From NCBI GenBank assembly GCA_037139195.1, contig JBAXGW010000042.1, positions 1 to 40,227 on the forward strand: a DNA stretch of 40,227 bases, read 5' to 3'. This DNA is from JBAXGW01 sp037139195. Lineage in GTDB: Bacteria > Bacteroidota > Bacteroidia > Bacteroidales > JAHJDW01. A program made the translations under genes and the position numbers. Shown in pieces: positions 25,578-34,874 of this stretch (its first letter is position 1; the number at the start of each line of letters is the position of its first letter). The notes under the pieces are model-generated. The model made no database searches. It was not told the origin of the DNA and worked only from the letters and a program-made list of their open reading frames with translations.

Positions 25578-26048
25578 ATGAAAAATGTAATAATAATGCT
25601 GCTAATAGCAGTTTCAATGTGCAACACGGCTTGCGCTCAAAAAATTTCAGCCGACAAAGTTCCTGCTACTGTCACTTCAGCATTCAAAGCAAAGTTTCCA
25701 ACCGCAACTAAAACAAGCTGGGAAATGGAAAAGACCAACGAGTATGAAGCAGGTTTCAAACTCAATGGCTCTGAAATGTCTGCCAACTTTGACAACTCAG
25801 GCAAATGGTTGGAAACAGAAACCGAAATAAAAGTTTCTGCTTTGCCCGCTTCTGTTCAATCAGCGTTAAGCAAAGATTTTGCAGGGTTCAAAATAAACGA
25901 AGCAAGCAAAATTGAGAGTGCAAAAAACGGAAACTGTTTTGAAGCCGAGATTGAAAAAGGTGAAGAAACTTTTGATGTTCTGTTTTCTGCTGACGGTAAT
26001 ATGTTGAGCAAAACAAAAATGGAGAAAGAAAAAGGAGACAAGTATTAA
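25578..26048 (+). CDS. PepSY-like periplasmic protein
   Basis: A 156-residue exported protein with a signal peptide (about residues 1-20, ending NTACAQ). Two similar beta-rich halves follow, each with the pattern P-x-x-V-x-x-A-[FL]-x-x-x-F (VPATVTSAFKAKFP and LPASVQSALSKDFAG), typical of the PepSY-like family (PF11396) of Bacteroidota. Function unknown; likely periplasmic, or a lipoprotein if one of the two cysteines is used. It lies 29 bases after the barrel gene, probably cotranscribed, and ends at a strong terminator. Confidence 0.75.
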   Translation: MKNVIIMLLIAVSMCNTACAQKISADKVPATVTSAFKAKFPTATKTSWEMEKTNEYEAGFKLNGSEMSANFDNSGKWLETETEIKVSALPASVQSALSKDFAGFKINEASKIESAKNGNCFEAEIEKGEETFDVLFSADGNMLSKTKMEKEKGDKY

Positions 26049-26059
26049 GTAACAAGTAT

Positions 26060-26089
26060 AACAGCACCGCGAAAGCGGTGCTGTTTTTT
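26060..26089 (+). terminator. Rho-independent terminator inside the module
   Basis: AACAGCACCGC, loop GAAA, GCGGTGCTGTT: a perfect 11-bp stem followed by T residues. It separates the first three module genes from the COG4705 gene, which must have its own promoter or rely on read-through. Confidence 0.92.
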
Positions 26090-26106
26090 AATTTAATTTA
26101 ATTTGT

Positions 26107-26859
26107 ATGACAAATGAACATCTAAATAAGGTTGCCAAAATAACATTGATATTTTGGCTGATGAAAATTGTTGCTACGACACTTGGCGAAACGCTTGGCG
26201 ACTTTCTTTCCATGACTTTGAATTTGGGCTATACAGTTGGTATTGCCATTACGTTTGCGTTTTTCTTTGTTGTGTTGCTTACTCAACTTTCAGTAAAAAA
26301 ATATATCCCTGTCATTTATTGGTTGGTTATTATCGGCACAACAACTTTAGGTACTGAAATCTCTGACTACATAGACAGAACGATGCATCTTGGTTACACT
26401 TTTGGAACTATTTTATTGGTGAGTTGCTTATTACTCACTTTGATTTTGTGGTTTCGCAAATACAAGAACCTTGAAGTTTTCCCAATCGCTGACAAGCAAA
26501 AAGAAATTTATTACTGGACAGCTATTCTTTTCTCTAACAGTTTGGGAACTGCTTTCGGAGATTTTCTTGGCGACTATTTCGGACTAAGTTATCTGCAAGG
26601 TGCTTGCGTAACAGGCGGAGTAATTCTTGTTGTTGTTCTTCTTCACTCTCTGACAAAAATCAATCACATCGTTTTGTTTTGGGTTGCATTTATTTTCACC
26701 CGGCCATTTGGAGCAACATTTGGAGACCTACTCACAAAGCCACTGGACAAAGGTGGGTTACATCTTGGCACTTTAAACTCATCACTTATTTCGGTGGGTA
26801 TAATGACAATTTTACTTTTCATTGCACACCGACAATATAAACATAGCAACAATGGTTGA
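26107..26859 (+). CDS. COG4705-type membrane protein with fourfold internal repeat
   Basis: A 250-residue inner-membrane protein with about eight hydrophobic segments in four repeats. Each repeat carries a similar polar motif: TLGETLGDFLS, TLGTEISDYID, SLGTAFGDFLG and PFGATFGDLLT, then a G-[YG]-x-x-G segment (LNLGYTVG, MHLGYTFG and so on). The acidic D in each repeat could line a transport path. Function is not known. It is the last gene of the module and ends 16 bases before the attC-like hairpin. Confidence 0.75.
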   Translation: MTNEHLNKVAKITLIFWLMKIVATTLGETLGDFLSMTLNLGYTVGIAITFAFFFVVLLTQLSVKKYIPVIYWLVIIGTTTLGTEISDYIDRTMHLGYTFGTILLVSCLLLTLILWFRKYKNLEVFPIADKQKEIYYWTAILFSNSLGTAFGDFLGDYFGLSYLQGACVTGGVILVVVLLHSLTKINHIVLFWVAFIFTRPFGATFGDLLTKPLDKGGLHLGTLNSSLISVGIMTILLFIAHRQYKHSNNG

Positions 26860-26875
26860 CGAAAGAAGAAGGGCA

Positions 26876-27007
26876 GCAGCTAACACGCGGTATAAAAAAT
26901 TGCCGGTTTAGTTGGTTATTCTAGGGTTGTAGCCCGCTTTAACTTTTGTGTAACTTGATAGGAAATCGCCCGAAATCGGCAACTTTTCATACCGCCAACC
27001 GTTAGCT
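26876..27007 (+). other. attC-like recombination hairpin at right end of module
   Basis: An imperfect inverted repeat of about 132 bases. Outer boxes AGCTAAC (26878-26884) and GTTAGCT (27001-27007) pair. After an unequal internal loop (AC versus CAACC), GCGGTATAAAAAATTGCCG (26887-26905) pairs with CGGCAACTTTTCATACCGC (26977-26995) with only two A-C mismatches. A loop of about 70 bases lies between. The AAC...GTT outer boxes, asymmetric spacer and length fit integron attC sites, although the boxes do not fully match RYYYAAC/GTTRRRY. Confidence 0.6.
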
Positions 27008-27088
27008 AAATTCTTTTTTATTGCTAAATAATTTATTACTAATCAATGTTTTAACACTTTTTAATATTCTTTTTTGAAGTTTAATTTG

Positions 27089-27096
27089 TATTTTTG
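27089..27096 (+). promoter_or_regulatory. Candidate -7 element for the repeat adhesin
   Basis: TATTTTTG matches TAnnTTTG, 37 bases before the ATG. The nearest TTTG upstream (27073-27076) is too close to serve as a standard -33 element. Confidence 0.4.
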
Positions 27097-27133
27097 GAAT
27101 AAATAACCGCCACAGTCATATATTCGAATTGCA

Positions 27134-30100
27134 ATGAACTTTTTTAAAAAATTAGAAAAAGGAATTACTATTGTTATATTAGTTTTTCTAACAAATATTC
27201 TGTTTGCCCAAACAGTTTATATACAAAATAGTGTTGGAGGATTTAATTTTCAAGCGCCTCCATTTAATACCATAGAAGGATATACAAGAGATGTTAGTAT
27301 TTATAAGCAATCTGAATTTAATAAATATTGTGCAATTACAAAACTAGGCTGGAGGGTTAATACTCCTCAGAATTTAGGTATTCCAATAAAAATTTATCTA
27401 AAAACCACTTCTGCTACTTCATTAACCAGTGGTGAAACATGGGCATCATTAAAAAATGGGGCTACGATGGTATATTCTGGTACACAGATATTTTCTGTAG
27501 GAAGTGGTTTTTGGCATTTTATTACATTAACAACTCCATTTAATTATTCATCTGGCAACCTCATGGTTTTGGTTGAAACAAATTATGGAGGAAATGGATT
27601 AACAACTGGTAATCGACCTTTGTTTTATAATGCAACACCTATTTTTTCAAATTCACACAAATCATTTAAGCAGAATTTAACGCCCCCTGATGATAATTCA
27701 ATTGGAGGAATTGATAATAATAGACCATATTTTGCATTAAATTTTAGTTATGCTGGTATTGCTGGTAATGATACTTCAATTTGTGCTGGAGGAACTGCAC
27801 AATTAAAAGGAACTGGGGTTTGTGGAGTTGGTCCTTATTCTTATTCATGGTCATCAAATCCATCTGGTTTTACTTCTGCACTTCAAAATCCTACTGTTAC
27901 ACCCACTGCAACTACTACATATACGCTAACAACAACTGATATTGGAAATGGAAACTCAATTGCAACTGATATGCAAATCGTAACTATTTTAACTTCTCCT
28001 GAAAAACCTACGCAAATTACTACTGACAGAAATAATATTTGTGTAGATGACAATGGTAACATTACACTAACTGCTGTAGGAGGTTCTGGCTCTACTTTAG
28101 AATGGTTTCAAGGCACATGCGGCTCAAATAAATTAGGAGAAGGAACAAGCTTAACTATTGCATCACCTGTTGTTACTACAAAATATTTTGCTCGATGGAA
28201 AAATAATTGCGGAAATTCAAGTTGCGATAGCATAACTATAAATATTAAAAGCCTTCCTATTATAAATAACGTAACGGTTACAAATTCTACTAATTGCGGT
28301 TTGAGTAATGGTCAAATACTTATTAATGCAACAGGCGATGCTCCTCTTCAATATTCAATTAATAGTGGTGCAAGCTATGGTTTTTCAAATTCATTTACAG
28401 GACTTGGAGTTGGAAGTTATCATGTAGTTGTTCAAAGTTCATTTGGATGTATAACATCGGGTAATACATATTCCATTTCAGCTCCTGGAAGCCCTTCTGT
28501 TCCTTATGTTAAAAAGGATTCAATTTATTGTTATAGCTCAAGTCTAGCTAATATAATTGTTGCATCAACACCTTCTGGGAATCAATTAAAGTGGTATAGC
28601 GATCCGCTTTTGACCAATGAGATAATTACTGGATTAACGGTTATTAATGCCGATACACTTGCATTAATGCCAAGTCATACAGTTGGAACAACAAAATATT
28701 ATGCGGTTCAAATAAATGGAACTTGTAAAAGTGCACCTTCAGTTGTTACAATTACAATTCTTCCTCAGTTATCTGCAAGTGCTGGTTCTGATAATACAAT
28801 TTGTTATGGTACTAACCATTCTGGCTTGCTTATTGGAGGCTCAAATACTGCTACTGGTGGAAGCCCAAACTACACGTATAATTGGAGTTCACTTCCTGTT
28901 AGCTTCAGTTCGAATTTGTCGAATCCATCAGTTAATCCAATTGTAAATACTACTTATTTAGTCAAAGTAACCGATAGTTATGGATGTACGGCTACATCAT
29001 CAACAAAAATAAATATTTTACCCGAACTTTTGTCTGATGCTGGATCAAATGGGACTATCTGCTTTGGTACTAATCAGCCTGGTTTTCAGTTAGGAGGTTC
29101 AAGCACAGCATCGGGTGGAAGCCCTACTTATTATTATTCATGGTCATCTGTCCCTACTAGTTTTGCCTCAAATGCTGCAAATCCAGTTGTAAATCCTACT
29201 GTAAATACTACATATCAAGTTACAGTTACAGATAATAAAGGATGTTCGGCATCATCAAGTGTTAATATTACAGTGCATCCCGAGCTTTTTGCTCATGCAG
29301 GTGCTAATGCTACTGTATGTTATGGCACAAATCATTCAGGTTTTCAATTAGGCACAGCTAATACAGCTAGTGGAGGAACACCTACTTACAATTATTCGTG
29401 GTCATCTAATCCTGCTGGTTTCACATCAAATACAGCCAACCCATTGGTTAACCCTACTGTTAATACTACATACATTGTAACTGTAACAGATAATCAAGGT
29501 TGTACTGCAAGTTCTCAGGTTCAAATCACTATTCGTCCTCAATTGTTTGCAAATGCAGGAACAAACGATACAATTTGTTATGGCACCAATCATTCGGGCT
29601 TTCAGCTGGGCACAACCAATACAGCTAGTGGTGGAACCCCAACATATACTTATAGCTGGGCTTCAACCCCAACAGGTTTTACAGCAAATTCTGCAAATCC
29701 AATAGTAAATCCAACAGTAAGTACAACTTATTTATTGACAGTAAGCGATAGTCAAGGATGTTCGGCAACATCGCATGTTCAAATCACTATTCGTCCTGAG
29801 TTGTTTGCAAATGCAGGAACAAACGATACAATTTGCTTCGGCACCAATCATTCGGGCTTTCAGCTGGGCACAACCAATACAGCTAGTGGTGGGACGCCAA
29901 CATATTTTTATAGTTGGGCTTCTACCCCAACAGGTTTTACAGCAACTTTGGCAAATCCAATAGTAAACCCAACAGTAAGCACTACTTATTTATTGACAGT
30001 AAGCGATAGTGAAGGCTGTTCTGATACTTCGCAGGTTCAAATCACTATTCGCCCAGAATTGTTTGCAAATGCAGGAACAAACGATACAATTTGCTATGGC

Positions 30101-32257
30101 ACCAATCATTCGGGCTTTCAGCTGGGCACAGCCAATACAGCTAGTGGCGGAACCCCAACATATACTTATAGCTGGGCTTCAACCCCAACAGGTTTTACAG
30201 CAAATTCTGCAAATCCAATAGTAAATCCAACAGTAAGTACAACTTATTTATTGACAGTAAGCGATAGTCAAGGATGTTCGGCAACATCGCATGTTCAAAT
30301 CACTATTCGTCCTGAGTTGTTTGCAAATGCAGGAACAAACGATACAATTTGCTTCGGCACCAATCATTCGGGCTTTCAGCTGGGCACAACAAATACAGCA
30401 AGTGGAGGAAGTCCAACATATACTTACAGCTGGGCTTCAACCCCAACGGGATTTACCTCAACTTCAGCAAATCCAATAGTAAATCCAACAGTAAGTACAA
30501 CTTATTTATTGACAGTAAGCGATAGTCAAGGATGTTCGGCAACATCGCATGTTCAAATCACTATTCGTCCCGAGTTGTTTGCAAATGCAGGAACAAACGA
30601 TACAATTTGCTATGGCACCAATCATTCGGGCTTTCAGCTGGGCACAGCCAATACAGCTAGTGGCGGAACCCCAACATATACTTATAGCTGGGCTTCAACC
30701 CCAACAGGTTTTACAGCAAATTCTGCAAATCCAATAGTAAATCCAACAGTAAGTACAACTTATTTATTGACAGTAAGCGATAGTCAAGGATGTTCGGCAA
30801 CATCGCATGTTCAAATCACTATTCGTCCCGAGTTGTTTGCAAATGCAGGAACAAACGATACAATTTGCTATGGCACCAATCATTCGGGCTTTCAGCTGGG
30901 CACAGCCAATACAGCTAGTGGTGGGACGCCTACTTATACTTATATCTGGGCTTCTACTCCAACAGGATTTACCTCAACTTCAGCAAATCCAATAGTAAAT
31001 CCAACAGTAAGCACTACTTATTTATTGACTGTGAGCGATAGTGAAGGCTGTACAGCAACATCGCATGTTCAAATCACTATTCGTCCCGAATTGTTTGCAA
31101 ATGCAGGAACAAACAACACTATTTGCTATGGCACCAATCATTCGGGCTTTCAGATAGGGGGTTCTCCAACAGCTTTAGGTGGAAATCCAACCTACACATA
31201 TAATTGGAGCTCAACACCAAGTGGGTTTGCATCCACAACGGCTAATCCAATGATTAATCCAACAATATCAACAACTTATACTATAACTGTATCTGACATT
31301 AAAGGATGTTCGGCTTCTTCTTCTATTCAAATTAATGTAAGACCTCAGATATTTGCCAATGCTGGTCAGGATCAAACAATTTGTGAAGAGCAACAAATAC
31401 CATTAAATGCTCAGGGAGGAAATAATTACGAATGGAGCAATGGAGAACAAACATCAACAATACAGGTAAAACCAAGTATTACAACCACATATACTGTTTC
31501 TATATCAGATATTAATGGATGTACAGCTTCTGATGATGTAATTGTAAATGTAAAAGCAAAACCAACCATAGATTTAACTCCCGACCAAGCTATTTGTGAA
31601 GGAGATACCGCTTCAATTATTTGTAGCGGTGGAAATTCTTATAATTGGAGTACAGGTGCTACTAATTCTTCTATTATGGTTAATCCAACTGTAACTAGTT
31701 CTTATACAGTAACCGTTTCATACAGTAATGGCTGTGATTATTCAGCCATGTCGAAAGTTAATGTATCTAGCACTCCTTATGTTTATTTGATTACAAATTA
31801 TGGTCCTAGCAACAAGATATTTATTGGTCAAACAATAAAAATTGAAGCAATACCAGATGGATATGATAACTATGATTTTATTATTGATGATGTTACTGTA
31901 CAGAGTGGTTCAGACAACGTATATTTTACAAATGGGTTGACAGAAGCCAAAGACGTTACAGTAGTTACTACTGATGGCACATGTAGCAGTAACAATAAAA
32001 TATTCATAAATGTAATTGACTTGCCAAATGCTTATACGCCAAATGGAGATGGCGTAAATGACAGATTTATTAAAGACATGAACGTTACCATATTTAATAG
32101 ATGGGGACAAGAGCTATATAGTGGAGCAGAAGGCTGGGATGGAACATATAACAGCAAAGATGCAGCCGCTGGAACATATTACTATGTTATAAAAATAACT
32201 GATTTTAAAGGAGCTGAACAGGTTTTGAAAGGAAGTGTAATGCTTGTTAGAGAATAA
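27134..32257 (+). CDS. Secreted repeat adhesin with gliding-type C-terminal domain
   Basis: A 1707-residue secreted or surface protein. Signal peptide about 1-25 (ending LFAQ). An N-terminal beta domain (about 27-205) is followed by PKD/Ig-like modules and a SprB-type repeat (about 380-445, CGLSNGQILINATGDAPLQY). Ten consecutive repeats of exactly 86 residues (543-1402) come next, then two shorter related modules. The final 78 residues (from 1630, LPNAYTPNGDGVNDRF, with RWGQELY and GTYYYVI) match the gliding-motility-associated C-terminal domain used for type IX secretion. Probably an adhesin. A perfect terminator follows at 32338. Confidence 0.9.
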   Translation: MNFFKKLEKGITIVILVFLTNILFAQTVYIQNSVGGFNFQAPPFNTIEGYTRDVSIYKQSEFNKYCAITKLGWRVNTPQNLGIPIKIYLKTTSATSLTSGETWASLKNGATMVYSGTQIFSVGSGFWHFITLTTPFNYSSGNLMVLVETNYGGNGLTTGNRPLFYNATPIFSNSHKSFKQNLTPPDDNSIGGIDNNRPYFALNFSYAGIAGNDTSICAGGTAQLKGTGVCGVGPYSYSWSSNPSGFTSALQNPTVTPTATTTYTLTTTDIGNGNSIATDMQIVTILTSPEKPTQITTDRNNICVDDNGNITLTAVGGSGSTLEWFQGTCGSNKLGEGTSLTIASPVVTTKYFARWKNNCGNSSCDSITINIKSLPIINNVTVTNSTNCGLSNGQILINATGDAPLQYSINSGASYGFSNSFTGLGVGSYHVVVQSSFGCITSGNTYSISAPGSPSVPYVKKDSIYCYSSSLANIIVASTPSGNQLKWYSDPLLTNEIITGLTVINADTLALMPSHTVGTTKYYAVQINGTCKSAPSVVTITILPQLSASAGSDNTICYGTNHSGLLIGGSNTATGGSPNYTYNWSSLPVSFSSNLSNPSVNPIVNTTYLVKVTDSYGCTATSSTKINILPELLSDAGSNGTICFGTNQPGFQLGGSSTASGGSPTYYYSWSSVPTSFASNAANPVVNPTVNTTYQVTVTDNKGCSASSSVNITVHPELFAHAGANATVCYGTNHSGFQLGTANTASGGTPTYNYSWSSNPAGFTSNTANPLVNPTVNTTYIVTVTDNQGCTASSQVQITIRPQLFANAGTNDTICYGTNHSGFQLGTTNTASGGTPTYTYSWASTPTGFTANSANPIVNPTVSTTYLLTVSDSQGCSATSHVQITIRPELFANAGTNDTICFGTNHSGFQLGTTNTASGGTPTYFYSWASTPTGFTATLANPIVNPTVSTTYLLTVSDSEGCSDTSQVQITIRPELFANAGTNDTICYGTNHSGFQLGTANTASGGTPTYTYSWASTPTGFTANSANPIVNPTVSTTYLLTVSDSQGCSATSHVQITIRPELFANAGTNDTICFGTNHSGFQLGTTNTASGGSPTYTYSWASTPTGFTSTSANPIVNPTVSTTYLLTVSDSQGCSATSHVQITIRPELFANAGTNDTICYGTNHSGFQLGTANTASGGTPTYTYSWASTPTGFTANSANPIVNPTVSTTYLLTVSDSQGCSATSHVQITIRPELFANAGTNDTICYGTNHSGFQLGTANTASGGTPTYTYIWASTPTGFTSTSANPIVNPTVSTTYLLTVSDSEGCTATSHVQITIRPELFANAGTNNTICYGTNHSGFQIGGSPTALGGNPTYTYNWSSTPSGFASTTANPMINPTISTTYTITVSDIKGCSASSSIQINVRPQIFANAGQDQTICEEQQIPLNAQGGNNYEWSNGEQTSTIQVKPSITTTYTVSISDINGCTASDDVIVNVKAKPTIDLTPDQAICEGDTASIICSGGNSYNWSTGATNSSIMVNPTVTSSYTVTVSYSNGCDYSAMSKVNVSSTPYVYLITNYGPSNKIFIGQTIKIEAIPDGYDNYDFIIDDVTVQSGSDNVYFTNGLTEAKDVTVVTTDGTCSSNNKIFINVIDLPNAYTPNGDGVNDRFIKDMNVTIFNRWGQELYSGAEGWDGTYNSKDAAAGTYYYVIKITDFKGAEQVLKGSVMLVRE
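28760..31339 (+). repeat. Ten tandem 258-bp coding repeats
   Basis: The same codon positions recur at exact 258-base steps; for example the ACAAAC motif is at 29561, 29819, 30077, 30335, 30593, 30851 and 31109. Repeats 1-3 and 10 have diverged; repeats 4-9 (29534-31081) are nearly identical at DNA level. Repeats 6 and 8 differ by about one silent base over the stretch compared. Some carry CYGTN and others CFGTN. Confidence 0.95.
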
Positions 32258-32337
32258 TTGAAATAATTATCGGCTCCTCAGCATTAGTAATTCAATAAAT
32301 GTAAAAGTGGGATGTCCCCTAATTTTGTTTTTTACTT

Positions 32338-32390
32338 AAACAGCAAAGTCGAAGAATTTCAATTTTAAATTCTTCGACTTTGCTGTTTTT
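32338..32390. terminator. Terminator between convergent genes
   Basis: A perfect 22-bp stem (32338-32359 with 32367-32388; left arm begins AAACAGCAAAGTCGAAG) around a 7-base loop, followed by TT on the plus strand and rich in A/T on both sides. It lies between the adhesin and the convergent peptidase gene and may serve both. Confidence 0.88.
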
Positions 32391-32407
32391 GGATTATAGT
32401 TTAAATG

Positions 32408-34549
32408 CTAATTCTTTACTATTGTCATTTCATTGATTAAGTTACCAGCACCAGCATATTTGTCGATAATAAATAATACATATCTAATATCAACATTTAT
32501 ACAACGTTGTAATTCAGGTTCAAAGGCAATGTCGCCACTCATAGCTTCCCAGTTGCCATCAAAAGCTAATCCAATAAGTTCTCCATTTCCATTTATCACT
32601 GGGCTTCCAGAGTTTCCTCCTGTAATATCGTTGTTTGTTGTAAAGCAAACTACCATATCATCTTGATATCCGTAAGGGCCAAAGTCTTTTTTAAGATATA
32701 GTTCTTTTATTTTTTTTGGCAATGTAAATTCTGGATTTTCAGGATCTTCTTTTTCTACAACCCCTTTTAATGTTGTAAAATAATTGTAATGCACAGCGTC
32801 TTTTGGGAAATAATCGCCAACAGTACCATAAGTCAAACGCATTGTTGAGTTTGCATTAGGGTAATAGTTTTTATTTGTATTCATTTCTCTTAAACCTGCA
32901 ATAAATTCTCTGTTAGCTTTGTTTAGTTTTTCATTTGCATCCGATATTTTTGTATTTATATCATTATAATTTGCAAAAACAGCAGCAAATAATTGAAAAG
33001 CTGGGTCGTTTTCTAAAGCTTTAGCTTCTGGGTTAGCAAAAAAAGCATCAAGTTTGGTTTTGTTTGCCAATATTGAATTTTCGTATACAAAATCAGCATA
33101 TTTGCTAAAGTTTCCGTCGAATTTTTTAACAATACTTGTAAATACTTCTGGTTTTTGGTCTGCAACAACATCCTGTGCAAACATTTCTATAAGAGCAGCA
33201 AACACTTTTTTATCCGTTGACAAATTAAAATCTTTAAAATGCTCTTCTCCCTTTGCTTTGAATCCATCAAGTTTCTTTGAAATATCTTCTTTTGCTTTTA
33301 GGGCATTGTATAATGGATTTAAGCGATATGCTAAAAGCAAAATATCTGTGCCTCGAACAAAAACTTCTGAATAGTACGTTTTAAACATATTGTATTTCCC
33401 AATTTCTGCGTAAGCAGCTTCCATATTAGGTATAGTATTGCCATACTTATCTTTATTTGCAGGCGTAGAGTTAGCCCAAGTAACAAATCCAGTTTCAATA
33501 TTTTTCTTTTCTAATGCAATGTTAAGGCGTTTCAAACCTTTAGTTTGACCAATATAATATTTCCAATAATTGCTAGTTTTTGCATATTTTGCTGCATATT
33601 GAATTTTTACTTTTGGATCAGCATCCATGTCCATTTTTAGTAAGTCTAACTTTTTTTGACGTATTTTCACAATGGTAGGATTGGTTTGCTCAATAGCCAT
33701 ATTTACTCCATAAGAAGGTAGATAACGATTGGTTGTTCCTGGATAACCCATAATCATGGAGAAATCTTTGTCTTGAACGCCTTTAATTGATACTGGCAAA
33801 AAATGTTTTGGTTGATAAGGCACATTTTCTTTAGAATAGTTGGCTGGTTTGCCATCTTTTCCCATATATACTCTAAACATCGAAAAATCGCCTGTATGAC
33901 GAGGCCACATCCAATTATCAGTGTCGCCGCCATAAGTTCCAATTGATGAAGGTGGGGCGCCTACCAAACGAACGTCAGTAAATGTTTCATATACAAATAA
34001 ATAAAACTCGTTGCCTTCGAAAAAGCTTTTTACTTCTGCTGTATAATGTGTGCCTTCTATTGACTTTGCCGACAATTTATCGCTAAGTTCGGTAATTTTA
34101 GCCGCACGCTCTTTTTCGGTCATTTTAGAATTTAGTTCTTTTGAAATGTCTTTTGTAACATCTTCCATTCTAACCAAATACTTTACAAATAGACCAGGGG
34201 AAGGTAATTCTTCTGCTTTTGATTTAGCCCAAAATCCATTTGTGATATAATCCTTTTCAACCGAACTATGATATTGAATGGAGCCATATCCACAGTGATG
34301 ATTTGTAATTAGTAATCCTTCTTTCGAAATCATTTCACCAGTACAAAAACCGCCAAAACTAACAATTGCATCTTTTAAGCTTCCATTATTAATGCTGTAT
34401 AGTTGCTCTGCAGTAAGTTTAAGCCCCATTTTTTGCATGTCGGCATAATTTCTATTTAATAATAATGGCAACCACATACCTTCATCTGCCTTTGAAGTGT
34501 TGCTTAATAGCAAGAGTGATAAAGTGATAACTGCAAATAATCTTTTCAT
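32408..34549 (-). CDS. dpp7: S46 family dipeptidyl-peptidase, DPP7 type
   Basis: Periplasmic serine exopeptidase of 713 residues that removes dipeptides from peptide N-termini. A signal peptide (about 1-21, ending TSKA) precedes the mature start DEGMW. The catalytic histidine is in NHHCGYG (84-85) and the nucleophile is S647 in GGNSGSPV. The specificity position reads FDGNW (G665), as in DPP7, which prefers hydrophobic P1 residues; DPP11 has an arginine there (FDRVW). It supports amino-acid nutrition from peptides. Confidence 0.93.
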   Translation of the reverse strand: MKRLFAVITLSLLLLSNTSKADEGMWLPLLLNRNYADMQKMGLKLTAEQLYSINNGSLKDAIVSFGGFCTGEMISKEGLLITNHHCGYGSIQYHSSVEKDYITNGFWAKSKAEELPSPGLFVKYLVRMEDVTKDISKELNSKMTEKERAAKITELSDKLSAKSIEGTHYTAEVKSFFEGNEFYLFVYETFTDVRLVGAPPSSIGTYGGDTDNWMWPRHTGDFSMFRVYMGKDGKPANYSKENVPYQPKHFLPVSIKGVQDKDFSMIMGYPGTTNRYLPSYGVNMAIEQTNPTIVKIRQKKLDLLKMDMDADPKVKIQYAAKYAKTSNYWKYYIGQTKGLKRLNIALEKKNIETGFVTWANSTPANKDKYGNTIPNMEAAYAEIGKYNMFKTYYSEVFVRGTDILLLAYRLNPLYNALKAKEDISKKLDGFKAKGEEHFKDFNLSTDKKVFAALIEMFAQDVVADQKPEVFTSIVKKFDGNFSKYADFVYENSILANKTKLDAFFANPEAKALENDPAFQLFAAVFANYNDINTKISDANEKLNKANREFIAGLREMNTNKNYYPNANSTMRLTYGTVGDYFPKDAVHYNYFTTLKGVVEKEDPENPEFTLPKKIKELYLKKDFGPYGYQDDMVVCFTTNNDITGGNSGSPVINGNGELIGLAFDGNWEAMSGDIAFEPELQRCINVDIRYVLFIIDKYAGAGNLINEMTIVKN

Positions 34550-34874
34550 TTTCTTCTTAATTATAATTATACTGTAAAAATATGACCTTTATACCGACTT
34601 ACAAAAAAATAGTTTCACTCAATTTTAATACTAACTTAATATTAGATTTATTTCAACGATAAAAACACATCAATTATCTAATGCAATAATTTGTTAATGA
34701 TTAATATACTACTTGTAAAATCTTTTTATTTGATTTAATTTAAAAGCAATCTAAATAATAATGCAACCTTATTTCCAATTTTCGTATAATACAATTTAAT
34801 AATTTGATAATTGATTTTTCGATTATATTTTGGACTTAAAAAAAGTCCTGCAATTTAAGTTGACAGATTTATAT
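34550..34874. other. A/T-rich divergent intergenic region
   Basis: About 325 bases between the divergent peptidase and lipoprotein genes. I see no gene, no exact TAnnTTTG element and no long repeat. A small hairpin (GGACTT, loop AAAAA, AAGTCC, 34832-34848) lies 26 bases before the lipoprotein start. Confidence 0.5.

Noticed and set aside
29775..30995. Series of similar 62-70 codon frames in another frame of the repeat array
   Set aside because: They recur at 258 bases because the DNA repeat recurs; they are shadows of the adhesin frame.
28760..31339. Possible CRISPR array
   Set aside because: The repeats are 258 bp, contiguous without spacers and in one coding frame.
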